A stretch of 64,000 bases of DNA from Methylomonas montana (GTDB lineage Bacteria; Pseudomonadota; Gammaproteobacteria; Methylococcales; Methylomonadaceae), in contig NZ_CP129884.1 of NCBI RefSeq assembly GCF_030490285.1, forward strand, positions 310,001 to 374,000. Reading direction: 5' to 3'. Of this stretch, positions 39,238 to 50,100 are shown piece by piece (position 1 is the stretch's first letter; each line of letters starts with the position of its first letter). Both the position numbers and the translations under genes were made by a program. Below the pieces are notes generated by a model that ran no database searches, was not told the DNA's origin, and worked only from the letters and a program-made list of their open reading frames with translations.

Positions 39238-42200
39238 ATGATCAATTTTCTAAAAACTAAATGGGTTCTCGAACTGATCGGTATCGTGGTTTTAGCGATA
39301 TTGATATGGTTTATCGGTCCGCTGATTGCCATAGCCGGCAGTGTACCGCTGGAGTCGGAGTTAAGTCGGGCTATTACGATTGCGCTATTGATCGGCTTTT
39401 GGCTGATATATCGTTTGTTGAAGCACTTATTATCGAACAAGCGGGATCGGCAATTAATGGCCGATTTGTCTGGCGGCGAAGGCGCTACCGAACCTAACGA
39501 TGCCCGCGCGGCATCGGCCGCCGAACTGGATGTTTTGCATCGCGGTTTCGAAGAAGCCTTGACCTTATTAAAAACCACCGGCCGCAAGCAGCGCGGTGGC
39601 AAACAGTATCTTTACGAATTGCCTTGGTATGCCATTATCGGCGCACCCGGTTCCGGAAAAACCACGGCTTTGATTAATTCCGGCCTGCATTTTCCGTTGG
39701 CGGAGCGTCTCGGTAAGCACGCCGTCAAAGGCGTTAGCGGCACGCGGGATTGCGATTGGTGGTTTGCCGACGAGGCGGTGTTGTTGGACACCGCCGGTCG
39801 TTACACCACCCAGGATAGCCATCAGGAAGTCGACGCGTCGGCATGGCATGGCTTTCTGCAATTGCTTAAAGAGTATCGTCCGCGTAGGCCTTTGAACGGT
39901 GTGTTCGTGGCGATCAGCATCAGCGACTTGATTCAGCAAACCGAGGAAGAATTGCGGCAGCATGCCGCGGCGATTCGTCGGCGGATCATGGAACTTAACG
40001 GTCAATTGGGCGTGCAGTTGCCGGTGTACGTATTGTTCACCAAAACCGACTTGGTGGCCGGCTTTTCCGATTTTTTCGCCAACTTGACCGAAGACGAGCG
40101 CAGCCAGGTATGGGGCGAAACGTTTATCCGTTCCGATAGCAATACCGATGACCTGGCCGCGCATTTACAGCAATTCGAGCATAGCTATGACGAATTGATC
40201 GAACGATTGCTGCAACGCCGCTTGAAGCGGATCCAAGAAGAGCGCGATGTGCAGCGGCGCACCGCCATCTTCGATTTTCCGCAGCAAATGATGATGTTCA
40301 AAAACGTGGCGACCAGCTTTCTGGAAGCGACTTTTTCCACCAATCGCTACGAAGAGCCCTTTTTGCTGCGCGGCGTCTATTTCAGTAGCGGTACTCAGGA
40401 AGGTACTCCGATAGATCGGGTATTGGCGGCACTGGCGGCCAGCTTTAGATTGGAACGCCAAGCAACGCCTATGATGAGCGGTCGCGGCAAAAGCTATTTT
40501 CTGACCAAGTTGTTAAAGCAAGTGGTGTTTCCCGAAGCCGAAATGGTGGGCGTCGACCCGCGCGTCGAACGTCGTTATCGCTTGATGACTATTGGCGCCT
40601 ACGCCGCAGCCTTTGCCTTAGTCGCGATCGCCGTGATTTTTTGGTTTGTCAGTTTTACTGCCAACAAACTAGCCATTGCCGAGGTGGAAAAGCAGATCGA
40701 GGTTTATCGATCCAGCAATCTAGTGCCCAGCGATTCGCGTTCCAGCTTTGTGGCGCTGCTGCCCAAACTGAATGCCTTGCTGGCCGCCAAGGATGTCTAC
40801 CAGCAAGCCGGCTGGACCGCGGGTTTTGGCTTATATCAAGGCGACAAAATCGGTTCGGGTGTCGATGTTGCTTACCAGCGTTTGCTGCGCGAGAGTTTTT
40901 TAACGTTGATTACCCAGCGCTTGAAGGAGCGGATGCAGGGCGACGAGGGCAACAATCTGGATGTGCTTTATCAACTGCTACGGGTTTATTTGATGTTCGG
41001 CGAGCCGCAACGGATGGATGCCAAAGTCGCTCAACCTTGGATCAAGCTCGATTGGGAGCAACTATTCGCCACCGATCCGGAAACGCAGGCTAAATTGCAA
41101 GCCCATCTGGACAACCTGTTGGCTTTAAACCTCGATCCAGCGGCTATCGATAACGGTTTCGTGGCTGCGGTACGCAATAAATTGAGCCAAATTCCGTTGG
41201 TCAATCAGGTTTACAGCCGCTTCAAGAGCGAGGCTTTGTTCGACCACAGCCACGATCTGTTTGTGGCCTCGCAATTGGCACCGAACGGCGGCCGGGTATT
41301 CATGGCCGCCAGCGGCAAGGAACTGGATACGCTGGTGGTGCCCGGCTTATTCACCAGTTACGGCTATACCGAGCTGTTTTTGAAAAAGGGCATGCTTTAC
41401 GTCAAGGAAGCCAGCGAACAGAATTGGGTACTGGGTGTAAAAGCGGTCGATAGTTTAGTCGAAGTCGATCGTTTGTACGGCGACTTCAAACGTTTGTATC
41501 TGGCCGATTATCAGAAAGCTTGGGATGGCGTACTGACCGCCGTAAAGTTTCGGCCGCAGCAGACCAACAATCAACTGGTCGATACGCTGGATTTGCTGTC
41601 TCGGCCCGATTCTCCATTAAAGCTGCTGTTGGAATTGGTCGAAAAAAATACCTCTTTAAGCAAACTGTCCGCCGAGCTTGCCGATAGCCTTGCCAAAGTG
41701 ACCGGCGGCGGTTTGCCGGTGGCGGAAGCGGCTACCCAAAAATTACTGGCAATGGCTAAGCAAGGCGACACCGGGATCGATCCGGTCAAGGCGCTGGAAG
41801 CTTATTTCGAGCCTTTCAATATCCAAGTGCGAGGCGCCGCCGACCGCCCGGCCCCAATTGGTTCCGCGCTGACCAGCATCAAAAACCTGCACGATTATCT
41901 GATGCAAATCGGCTCCGCGCCTAATAGCGGCGGCCAAGCCTTATCCACCGAGGCCGCCCGATTCGCCGGCGGCGGTATCGATCCGATTCAAGCCGCGAAA
42001 ATGGAATTTGCCCGGTTGCCGGGACCGATTGCCGCGTCGCTTAACGCCTTGACCAGTACCGGCGGGCAGCAGATCCGTAGTGGCGCCAAAGGCCAATTGA
42101 ACGAAATGTTGAAAACCGCTGTGACGCTGCCTTGCAAGGCGGCACTGTCCGGGCGCTATCCGTTTGCCAAAGGCACCCAGCAAGATGTATTGATGGCGGA

Positions 42201-42789
42201 TTTCGGTAAAGTGTTTGCCGCCAACGGCATTGTCGATCAGTTTTTTAATACCAATTTGAAAGCCTTTGTCGATACCGCGGCGGTGCAATGGCGCGAACTC
42301 AGTTCCGATAAAGCCTTGGGATTATCGGCCGGCAGTATCCGCCAGTTCCAGATCGCGTCGAAAATTCGCGATGCGTTTTTTCCGGCTGGCGGCGCAGTAC
42401 CGCAAGTGCAATTCGAATTGAAACCCTTATCGCTGGACGACAGGGTCGGTACATTCCGATTAAATGTCGAGGGGCAGGAGTTGGTCTATCGGCACGGACC
42501 AGAACAATTGACCAAGTTCCAATGGCCCGGCACCAATAACAGTGCTGGCGTGCGGGTGGTGTTCGAATCGCTGGACGGCAAGCAAATCAGCCGTTCCAAG
42601 GAGGGGGCGTGGGCATTATTCAGAATGTTCGACGAGTTCAATATCGAACGGACTAGTTTGCCCGACCGGTTTAATCTAACCGTGCAACTGGAAGGCTTTA
42701 GCGCCCGTTTCGAACTGCGCGCGGCCAGCGTCAATAATCCATTCGGTATTAGCGAATATCAAAGCTTTCGTTGCCCGGAGTCCTTGTGA
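39238..42789 (+). CDS. tssM: T6SS membrane protein TssM (IcmF)
   Basis: A protein of about 1,183 residues forming the trans-envelope channel. Two N-terminal membrane helices (about residues 11-35 and 45-65), a cytoplasmic GTPase-like domain with intact Walker A GAPGSGKTT (about 135-143), a third helix near 455, and a large periplasmic part. I prefer ATG 39238 (MINFLKTKWVLELIGIVVL); TTG 39223 and GTG 39229 are in-frame alternatives. The 3' end overlaps the next gene by 4 nt. Confidence 0.95.
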   Translation: MINFLKTKWVLELIGIVVLAILIWFIGPLIAIAGSVPLESELSRAITIALLIGFWLIYRLLKHLLSNKRDRQLMADLSGGEGATEPNDARAASAAELDVLHRGFEEALTLLKTTGRKQRGGKQYLYELPWYAIIGAPGSGKTTALINSGLHFPLAERLGKHAVKGVSGTRDCDWWFADEAVLLDTAGRYTTQDSHQEVDASAWHGFLQLLKEYRPRRPLNGVFVAISISDLIQQTEEELRQHAAAIRRRIMELNGQLGVQLPVYVLFTKTDLVAGFSDFFANLTEDERSQVWGETFIRSDSNTDDLAAHLQQFEHSYDELIERLLQRRLKRIQEERDVQRRTAIFDFPQQMMMFKNVATSFLEATFSTNRYEEPFLLRGVYFSSGTQEGTPIDRVLAALAASFRLERQATPMMSGRGKSYFLTKLLKQVVFPEAEMVGVDPRVERRYRLMTIGAYAAAFALVAIAVIFWFVSFTANKLAIAEVEKQIEVYRSSNLVPSDSRSSFVALLPKLNALLAAKDVYQQAGWTAGFGLYQGDKIGSGVDVAYQRLLRESFLTLITQRLKERMQGDEGNNLDVLYQLLRVYLMFGEPQRMDAKVAQPWIKLDWEQLFATDPETQAKLQAHLDNLLALNLDPAAIDNGFVAAVRNKLSQIPLVNQVYSRFKSEALFDHSHDLFVASQLAPNGGRVFMAASGKELDTLVVPGLFTSYGYTELFLKKGMLYVKEASEQNWVLGVKAVDSLVEVDRLYGDFKRLYLADYQKAWDGVLTAVKFRPQQTNNQLVDTLDLLSRPDSPLKLLLELVEKNTSLSKLSAELADSLAKVTGGGLPVAEAATQKLLAMAKQGDTGIDPVKALEAYFEPFNIQVRGAADRPAPIGSALTSIKNLHDYLMQIGSAPNSGGQALSTEAARFAGGGIDPIQAAKMEFARLPGPIAASLNALTSTGGQQIRSGAKGQLNEMLKTAVTLPCKAALSGRYPFAKGTQQDVLMADFGKVFAANGIVDQFFNTNLKAFVDTAAVQWRELSSDKALGLSAGSIRQFQIASKIRDAFFPAGGAVPQVQFELKPLSLDDRVGTFRLNVEGQELVYRHGPEQLTKFQWPGTNNSAGVRVVFESLDGKQISRSKEGAWALFRMFDEFNIERTSLPDRFNLTVQLEGFSARFELRAASVNNPFGISEYQSFRCPESL

Positions 42790-44351
42790 GTGCGCTGCCA
42801 TCGGCAAGTGTCGGGTTTTTCGGGAAGGTCCCTGCTTTGGGCGATTTTGTCAGCCGTCGCTTGCCCAGACAGTTTATCGATCCCTGGGACCAGTGGCTGC
42901 AGGCCTCTCTCAGATCGAGCCAGGAGACTTTAGGCGAGAATTGGCTGTCATTGTTTTTAGTCAGCCCGCTCTGGCGTTTTGCGTTTAGTCCGGGAATATG
43001 CGGTCCTAGCGCTTGGGCGGGAGTGATGATGCCTAGCGTCGACAGGGTGGGCCGTTACTATCCCTTGACTTTGGCGCAACCGATGGCTCCGGCCGATTTG
43101 ATGTCTCTGTTTTTGCCGGACTCAACCTGGTTTTCGCGACTGGAAGACGCGGCGCTGTCGGTGTTGAACGAGCCATTCGATCTTGACGGCTTCGATAAGG
43201 GCCTGATCGAAATCGGCCAACCGGACGGCATCGCTCTCCCCGGTTTTCAAGCTGATGCCACGCTAGGTGCCGGTCAAGCCAGCGGCAAGCTGGCGTTTCG
43301 CTACGATTTGGACGGTTTGGATCAGACCGAATTTTTATTTCCGCATTTAAGCCAGAGCCTGATCGAACGGTTTTTGCCTTGTTACAGTATCTGGGCGACA
43401 GAAGGCGTACAATCCAGCCGGCCTAATGTGCTGTTTTGCGAAGGCTTGCCGCCGATCGATGCTTACGCGGGTTTTTTAACTGGCGTGCCGCAAGTCGGTC
43501 GGGCGTGGCAGTGCCAGGCTTTCCAGCAGATTCAAAATATCAAGCCGGTCGAAACCGGTTCGAATGGCTCTAAGCCGGAATACGCATCGGTACCCGAACT
43601 GTTGTCGCCTGCCGAGCCACAGGTCGTGCCGATATGGAGTTCTTATGGCGTGACGGTGGTTGGCAACAAGCGCAAGCAGAATGAAGACGCGATGCTGAAT
43701 TGTCCCGCTCAGGGCTTATGGGTGGTTGCTGACGGCATGGGGGGGCATCAGTCCGGCGATTTGGCTAGCCGTCTGGTGGTCGATAATTTGTCCAGCTTGG
43801 AATTGACCGATAGCTTGGACCAGCAAATTGAAGCCGTTTGCGCCAGATTACATAAAATCAACGAAGACCTTTGCCGCTTTGCCGCCGGCATACAGCTGGG
43901 CAGTATTATCGGCACGACGGTGGTGGTTTTGTTGGCAAAGGCCGGGGAGTGCGCGGCGATTTGGGCTGGTGATAGCCGTTTGTATCAATTACGTCGCGGC
44001 CAATTTAGACAGATTACCCGCGATCACACCTTGATCGACGAATTAATGGATTCCGGCTTGATGACTCGCGAAATCGCCGAGCAGCAAGTCGGCGCCAATG
44101 TCATTACCCGCGCGGTGGGCGGGCAGCAGGAGTTGGCGTTGGACGTTATTCATTTTCAAGCCGAAGCCGGCGATCGTTATTTGTTATGTAGCGATGGCTT
44201 GGATAAGGAATTGAGCGAGGCTGAAATAGCCGCGCTGATGGCCAACGGAAATTGTCAATTCGTTGCCGAGACGTTAATCAATCAGGCGCTTAGCAGAAGC
44301 GGCCGAGATAATATTACTGTCGTGGTCAGCGAGTTTGGCACGCAAAACTGA
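42786..44351 (+). CDS. TagF-PppA fusion: T6SS inhibitor plus PP2C phosphatase
   Basis: A 521-residue two-domain protein. Residues about 1-230 are TagF (VGFFGKVPALGDFVSRRLP and WAGVMMPSVDRVGRYYPLTL), a post-translational repressor of T6SS firing; residues about 285-520 are a PP2C phosphatase with the metal-binding motifs NEDA, VADGMGGHQSG, AGDSRLY and CSDGLD all present. Such a fusion is known from Agrobacterium. I chose GTG 42786, which overlaps the tssM stop (GTGA) and has GGAG 5 nt upstream; TTG 42771 is possible. It would reverse the phosphorylation made by the kinase at 45113. Confidence 0.93.
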   Translation: MSALPSASVGFFGKVPALGDFVSRRLPRQFIDPWDQWLQASLRSSQETLGENWLSLFLVSPLWRFAFSPGICGPSAWAGVMMPSVDRVGRYYPLTLAQPMAPADLMSLFLPDSTWFSRLEDAALSVLNEPFDLDGFDKGLIEIGQPDGIALPGFQADATLGAGQASGKLAFRYDLDGLDQTEFLFPHLSQSLIERFLPCYSIWATEGVQSSRPNVLFCEGLPPIDAYAGFLTGVPQVGRAWQCQAFQQIQNIKPVETGSNGSKPEYASVPELLSPAEPQVVPIWSSYGVTVVGNKRKQNEDAMLNCPAQGLWVVADGMGGHQSGDLASRLVVDNLSSLELTDSLDQQIEAVCARLHKINEDLCRFAAGIQLGSIIGTTVVVLLAKAGECAAIWAGDSRLYQLRRGQFRQITRDHTLIDELMDSGLMTREIAEQQVGANVITRAVGGQQELALDVIHFQAEAGDRYLLCSDGLDKELSEAEIAALMANGNCQFVAETLINQALSRSGRDNITVVVSEFGTQN

Positions 44352-44449
44352 AAGCGATGTTTTATTGACGATTTGGAAGGAATAATTGAATAAAGCTTGA
44401 AACAGTGATACGTTTCATGAAAAACCTTAAAAATCCCATGGGAGGGAAC

Positions 44450-45067
44450 ATGATCAACATGGCACAAATGGTGATACTCACTTTGTTTTCCTGTTTGTTA
44501 ATCGCAAATGCTTGGGCGGAAGACAAAAATTTCGGTAAGACTCCTCCAACGACCTCGGAAGTGATCGAACACTTCAAACAGCCGGCTGACACAGCGCCGG
44601 CCGATACAGACGATTATCAGGATGTGCCTGAATCGGAATTACAGAACGTGCGTGGTTTAAGAAAAATCAGCAGCACCGATAAAACCACCGGTAAAAAAGT
44701 CGAACTACCGACCACCTTGGCGGAAAAAGCCATTTCGATGGAAATATTATTCGATTACAACTCGGCGACTTTGACCGAGCAAGCTAAAACGCAACTGGAA
44801 CCAATTGGTCGGGCGTTGGCATCCGGCGATTTATACGGATTGCATTATCGGATTGAGGGACACACCGACATCGTTGGCAGCGACGATTTCAATCACGATT
44901 TATCGCAGCGGCGCGCGGAAGCCGTCAAAAAATATCTGACCGAGCACTATGCTATTCCGGCGGCCTCGATACAAATCGAAGGCAAAGGCAAGCATGATTT
45001 GGCGGATGCCGCCAATCCAACCAGCGAGGCAAACCGCCGGGTCAGGATCGTCAGTTTGGGAAAATAG
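44450..45067 (+). CDS. OmpA-family peptidoglycan-binding protein of the T6SS cluster
   Basis: A 205-residue exported protein: signal peptide (about residues 1-24, ending ANAWA), an unassigned spacer, and a C-terminal OmpA-like domain (about 95-205) with YRIEGHTDIVGSDDFN and ANRRVRIV. The ATG at 44450 has a GGAGGG ribosome site 5 nt upstream. It is the second OmpA domain in the cluster after TssL and may anchor the apparatus or regulate the kinase next door; its precise role is not known. Confidence 0.88.
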   Translation: MINMAQMVILTLFSCLLIANAWAEDKNFGKTPPTTSEVIEHFKQPADTAPADTDDYQDVPESELQNVRGLRKISSTDKTTGKKVELPTTLAEKAISMEILFDYNSATLTEQAKTQLEPIGRALASGDLYGLHYRIEGHTDIVGSDDFNHDLSQRRAEAVKKYLTEHYAIPAASIQIEGKGKHDLADAANPTSEANRRVRIVSLGK

Positions 45068-45112
45068 CACGAATGTTGTCGGCGGTTAGTTTTTAGTTTG
45101 ATGTGAGTTTAG

Positions 45113-47074
45113 ATGGATACCAGGGACGATGACAAGACGCGGATCTTGTCGCCTACGGAAATTAGCAAGCTAACTGCGGAACCTAGAGAGAAATCAAGAC
45201 TAGAGCCGCCAACGCCGCCGGTAGTCGGTGCCGGATCGGCCGGGTCGGCGCAAGCTCCAGTTAGCGAAATCGATGCTATGTCGACACCGGCTGGCGGCAA
45301 TACTCCGCCATTGGTAGTGGCGCCGCCAATCCAGCCGGAAATGTCGGCTCAGCATCCCGCTATCGGCGATGTGTTGAAAGGCCGGTTCCGGATCGTCGAT
45401 TCCCTCGGTTCCGGCGGTATGGGTATGGTGTTTAAAGCCATCGATATCCGCAAGCTCGAGTCGAAATCCCGCAATCCTTACATTGCCATTAAAGTGTTGA
45501 ATCCGGCCTTGGCCAGAAACGAGCTGTTAGTGGCCGGTTTGCAGCGCGAGTCCGAAAAAGCTCAGGAGTTGTCGCACCCCAATATCATTACGGTCTATGA
45601 CTTCGACCGGGACGGCGACCATGTGTTTATGTCGATGGAGTATTTGTCCGGTTGTTCGTTAAGCCAGCTGATCCGAGAATCCGCGCCGTCCGGCGGCATA
45701 ACCATTAAACGTGCTTGGCCGATCATCCAGAAAATGGGTGAGGCATTGGCCTATGCCCATAAAAAAAATATCGTACATAGCGATTTTAAGCCGGCCAACG
45801 TTTTTGTCACCGAAGCTGGAGAAGTCAAGGTGTTGGATTTTGGGATTGCGGCACGGACCGGCCAAGCCGGTGATCCCGATGCGACGGTATTCAATGCCAG
45901 AGCCGAGGGCGGCTTGACCCCACCGTATGCAAGCTTTGAAATGATGAACGGCGCCAGCGCCGATCCGCGCGATGATATTTATGCCTTTGGCTTGGTGGTA
46001 TACGAACTGTTGACCGGCAAGCATCCCTATAATCGCAAGCCGGCGTCGGCTGTCTTCATCGAGCAACAACGTAGCGGCGACAAACTGACGCCACCGCCAG
46101 TGAAAGGTTTGAGCCGCAAACAATGGCAATTATTGAAATCGGCCATTGAGATATTGCAGGATAAGCGGCCTCCATATCTTGAGGAATGGTTGAGGCAGTT
46201 CGATCCTCATGCCAAATGGTCGCCGCAGCTGGTGGGCGGCATGGTCGCCGCGGTGTTTTTAATCGTAGGGGTAGGAGGAAATTGGTGGTTGACTCATCGT
46301 TCTGAACATACAAGTACTGCCAGCGATACCAATAAGCAAAGTATCGAAACTAGCGTATTACCGCCGGCTCCGGTGAAACTGCCGGTAGCCAATCCCGGCG
46401 AGGCCCTGCAAGGCAAGGTCGGCGTAGCCGTGCAGTTAAACGGCAGTCGTTCGGAATCGGGAGATGGTGGTGCCATCGGTTATGCCTGGCGACTGGTCGA
46501 ATTGCCGGAAGGCAGCAAGGCGATGTTGCAGGATGCCAGTTCCGCTACGCCGCAATTTGTACCAGATAAACCCGGTCATTATTCGGCCGAGTTATTCGTA
46601 TCGGATGCCCATAGCAGTTCTTTGCCGGTCTCGCTGTCGATCAATGTCGAAGATGTCGCAAAGGTAGCCCTTAGTCCGCACAAAGCGATCAGCGCGGACG
46701 GCGTCTTGAGTCTGGCAGCCAGTAAGCCGCAATACAAAATTGGCGAAGAACTCAAATTACATATAAGACTGACCAAAGCGGGATATTTGAAAGTTGCCTA
46801 TTTGGGGGCGGCGGGTGAGATCAGCGAATTATTCCCCAATCAATATCAGTCGATTCGGGTCAAGCCGGATACCGAATATTTTATTCCACCGAAGACCGGC
46901 AAGTACAAATTGCAAGTTACCGGTCCCAAGGGCGTAGATAGGATAGTGGCGGTATTCAGCGAGACGCCGATGCCGAAAGTTGAAAATATCGTCGATACCA
47001 ACGGAGAACTGGTTGAGGCATTGCAGACACCCGCAGTCGTATCCGCCGGTATTCAATATGATGTGGTTAAGTGA
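45113..47074 (+). CDS. transmembrane Ser/Thr kinase (PpkA-like) with PKD-like and DUF4384 domains
   Basis: A 653-residue protein. The N-terminus has DDDKTRILSP (Thr9). The cytoplasmic kinase domain (about residues 90-350) has GSGGMGMVFK, catalytic Lys127, a non-RD catalytic loop with His222-Ser-Asp224 and Lys226/Asn229, and Asp242-Phe-Gly. One membrane helix follows (about 373-392), then a periplasmic PKD/REJ-like beta domain (about 426-514) and a DUF4384 domain (about 530-620). It fits the T6SS activating kinase that acts with TagH and PppA. The outer part differs from the von Willebrand-type sensor of Pseudomonas PpkA. Confidence 0.92.
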   Translation: MDTRDDDKTRILSPTEISKLTAEPREKSRLEPPTPPVVGAGSAGSAQAPVSEIDAMSTPAGGNTPPLVVAPPIQPEMSAQHPAIGDVLKGRFRIVDSLGSGGMGMVFKAIDIRKLESKSRNPYIAIKVLNPALARNELLVAGLQRESEKAQELSHPNIITVYDFDRDGDHVFMSMEYLSGCSLSQLIRESAPSGGITIKRAWPIIQKMGEALAYAHKKNIVHSDFKPANVFVTEAGEVKVLDFGIAARTGQAGDPDATVFNARAEGGLTPPYASFEMMNGASADPRDDIYAFGLVVYELLTGKHPYNRKPASAVFIEQQRSGDKLTPPPVKGLSRKQWQLLKSAIEILQDKRPPYLEEWLRQFDPHAKWSPQLVGGMVAAVFLIVGVGGNWWLTHRSEHTSTASDTNKQSIETSVLPPAPVKLPVANPGEALQGKVGVAVQLNGSRSESGDGGAIGYAWRLVELPEGSKAMLQDASSATPQFVPDKPGHYSAELFVSDAHSSSLPVSLSINVEDVAKVALSPHKAISADGVLSLAASKPQYKIGEELKLHIRLTKAGYLKVAYLGAAGEISELFPNQYQSIRVKPDTEYFIPPKTGKYKLQVTGPKGVDRIVAVFSETPMPKVENIVDTNGELVEALQTPAVVSAGIQYDVVK

Positions 47075-47102
47075 CTACGTGCTTTTGCTGTAAAGGTGAT
47101 GC

Positions 47103-50100
47103 GTGATTTTTAAATTTAAGGAAAAAGCAGTTTTTAGATGGGCTGTCTGTGCCGTCTTGGCGCCCTATTCGTTAGAGTCTTTGAGTGATAGCCAAATAAT
47201 AGTCGACAACACCTTGAGGACTGGCAGTGATTTAAGCCAAGCCACCGGGAATACAGTCACCATAGACGGTAAGACCGAAGGGGCGGCTGCCGGCAATAAT
47301 CTGTTTTTCAGTTTTTCAAAATTTAATTTAACTGATATTACCGATACCGCGCTTTTCGACTGTACGACCGGACCTAATTGCAACGGTACCATATCGAACG
47401 TGATTGCCAGGGTTAACGATGTTGACGGTCAGTCGACGATCAATGGCAAGCTTGGTTTCACCAATAATTTGGGCAGCGCCAATTTCTGGTTTTTCAATCC
47501 CCAAGGGGTCGTGTTCGGTCAGGGCGCAGTAGTCGATGTGCCGGCGGAGTTTCATGTCGGCAATGCTACGCAACTGAATTTCGCCTCTGGAGGCCCTTTT
47601 AACCTGGCAACCAATGACGTAAGCACGTTGACAGCCAATCCTACTTCTTTTGGATTCACCGGTTCGACGGGGACAGTGCAATTGAACGGCGGCACGATCA
47701 CCGCTGCCGGCCAGGTTGAGATCGTCGGCACGCAATTAGTGGTGTCGCAGACCAATACCTTTAACGCGCAAGCTGCCAGTACGCTGGACGTGGAAATTAG
47801 CGCCAACGGCGATTTAAGTAATAGCGGAACGATAGTCTCCAATGGTGGTGGGACGGTATTAGTGGTGGCAGGCAATGATCTCACCAATACTGGGTCTATT
47901 ACCGGTAACGTGACGGCCGCGCGCAACCTGCTCAACGACGGCACCATCACCGGCAGCGCCACGGCGACCAGCGGCAGCCTGACCAACAACGCCGGCAAAA
48001 CGATTAGCGTAAATGCCACGGCCGGTACCACGCTCAGCAACAGCGGCACTATCGGCGGCACCGCGACCGCCAACACCGGCGGCAGCCTGAGCAACGTCAC
48101 CAGCCTGACCAACACCGCGACCGGGATCATCAATAACGGCGCGGAAAGCCAAAATAACACCGACCTCGTCAACCAAGGCCAAATCACCGGCACTGTCACC
48201 GCCGCACGCAACCTGCTCAACGACGGCACCATCACCGGCAGCGCCACGGCGACCAGCGGCAGCCTGACCAACAACGCCGGCAAAACGATTAGCGTAAATG
48301 CCACGGCCGGCACCAGCCTCAGCAACAGCGGCACTATCGGCGGCACCGCGACCGCCAACACCGGCGGCAGCCTGAGCAACGTCACCAGCCTGACCAACAC
48401 CGCGACCGGGATCATCAATAACGGCGCGGAAAGCCAAAATAACACCGACCTCGTCAACCAAGGCCAAATCACCGGCACGGTCACCGCCGCACGCAACCTG
48501 CTCAACGACGGCACCATCACCGGCAGCGCCACGGCGACCAGCGGCAGCCTGACCAACAACGCCGGCAAAACGATTAGCGTAAATGCCACGGCCGGCACCA
48601 GCCTCAGCAACAGCGGCACTATCGGCGGCACCGCGACCGCCAACACCGGCGGCAGCCTGAGCAACGTCACCAGCCTGACCAACACCGCGACCGGGATCAT
48701 CAATAACGGCGCGGAAAGCCAAAATAACACCGACCTCGTCAACCAAGGCCAAATCACCGGCACTGTCACCGCCGCACGCAACCTGCTCAACGACGGCACC
48801 ATCACCGGCAGCGCCACGGCGACCAGCGGCAGCCTGACCAACAACGCCGGCAAAACGATTAGCGTAAATGCCACGGCCGGCACCAGCCTCAGCAACAGCG
48901 GCACTATCGGCGGCACCGCGACCGCCAACACCGGCGGCAGCCTGAGCAACGTCACCAGCCTGACCAACACCGCGACCGGGATCATCAATAACGGCGCGGA
49001 AAGCCAAAATAACACCGACCTCGTCAACCAAGGCCAAATCACCGGCACGGTCACCGCCGCACGCAACCTGCTCAACGACGGCACCATCACCGGCAGCGCC
49101 ACGGCGACCAGCGGCAGCCTGACCAACAACATCGGCAAAACCATTAGCGCCAACGCCTCGGCCGGTACCACGCTCAGCAACAGCGGCACTATCGGCGGCA
49201 CCGCGACCGCCAACACCAGCGGCAGCCTGAGCAATGTCACCAGTTTGACCAACACCGCGACCGGAGTCATCAATAACGGCGCGGCAAGCCAAAATAACAC
49301 CGACCTCGTCAACCAAGGCCAAATCACCGGCACTGTCACCGCCGCACGCAACCTGCTCAACGACGGCACCATCACCGGCAGCGCCACGGCGACCAGCGGC
49401 AGCCTGACCAACAACATCGGCAAAACCATTAGCGCCAACGCCTCGGCCGGTACCACGCTCAGCAACAGCGGCACTATCGGCGGCACCGCGACCGCCAACA
49501 CCGGCGGCAGCCTGAGCAACGTCACCAGCCTGACCAACACCGCGACCGGGATCATCAATAACGGCGCGGAAAGCCAAAATAACACCGACCTCGTCAACCA
49601 AGGCCAAATCACCGGCACTGTCACCGCCGCACGCAACCTGCTCAACGACGGCACCATCACCGGCAGCGCCACGGCGACCAGCGGCAGCCTGACCAACAAC
49701 GCCGGCAAAACGATTAGCGTAAATGCCACGGCCGGCACCAGCCTCAGCAACAGCGGCACTATCGGCGGCACCGCGACCGCCAACACCGGCGGCAGCCTGA
49801 GCAACGTCACCAGCCTGACCAACACCGCGACCGGGATCATCAATAACGGCGCGGAAAGCCAAAATAACACCGACCTCGTCAACCAAGGCCAAATCACCGG
49901 CACGGTCACCGCCGCACGCAACCTGCTCAACGACGGCACCATCACCGGCAGCGCCACGGCGACCAGCGGCAGCCTGACCAACAACATCGGCAAAACCATT
50001 AGCGCCAACGCCTCGGCCGGTACCACGCTCAGCAACAGCGGCACTATCGGCGGCACCGCGACCGCCAACACCAGCGGCAGCCTGAGCAATGTCACCAGTT

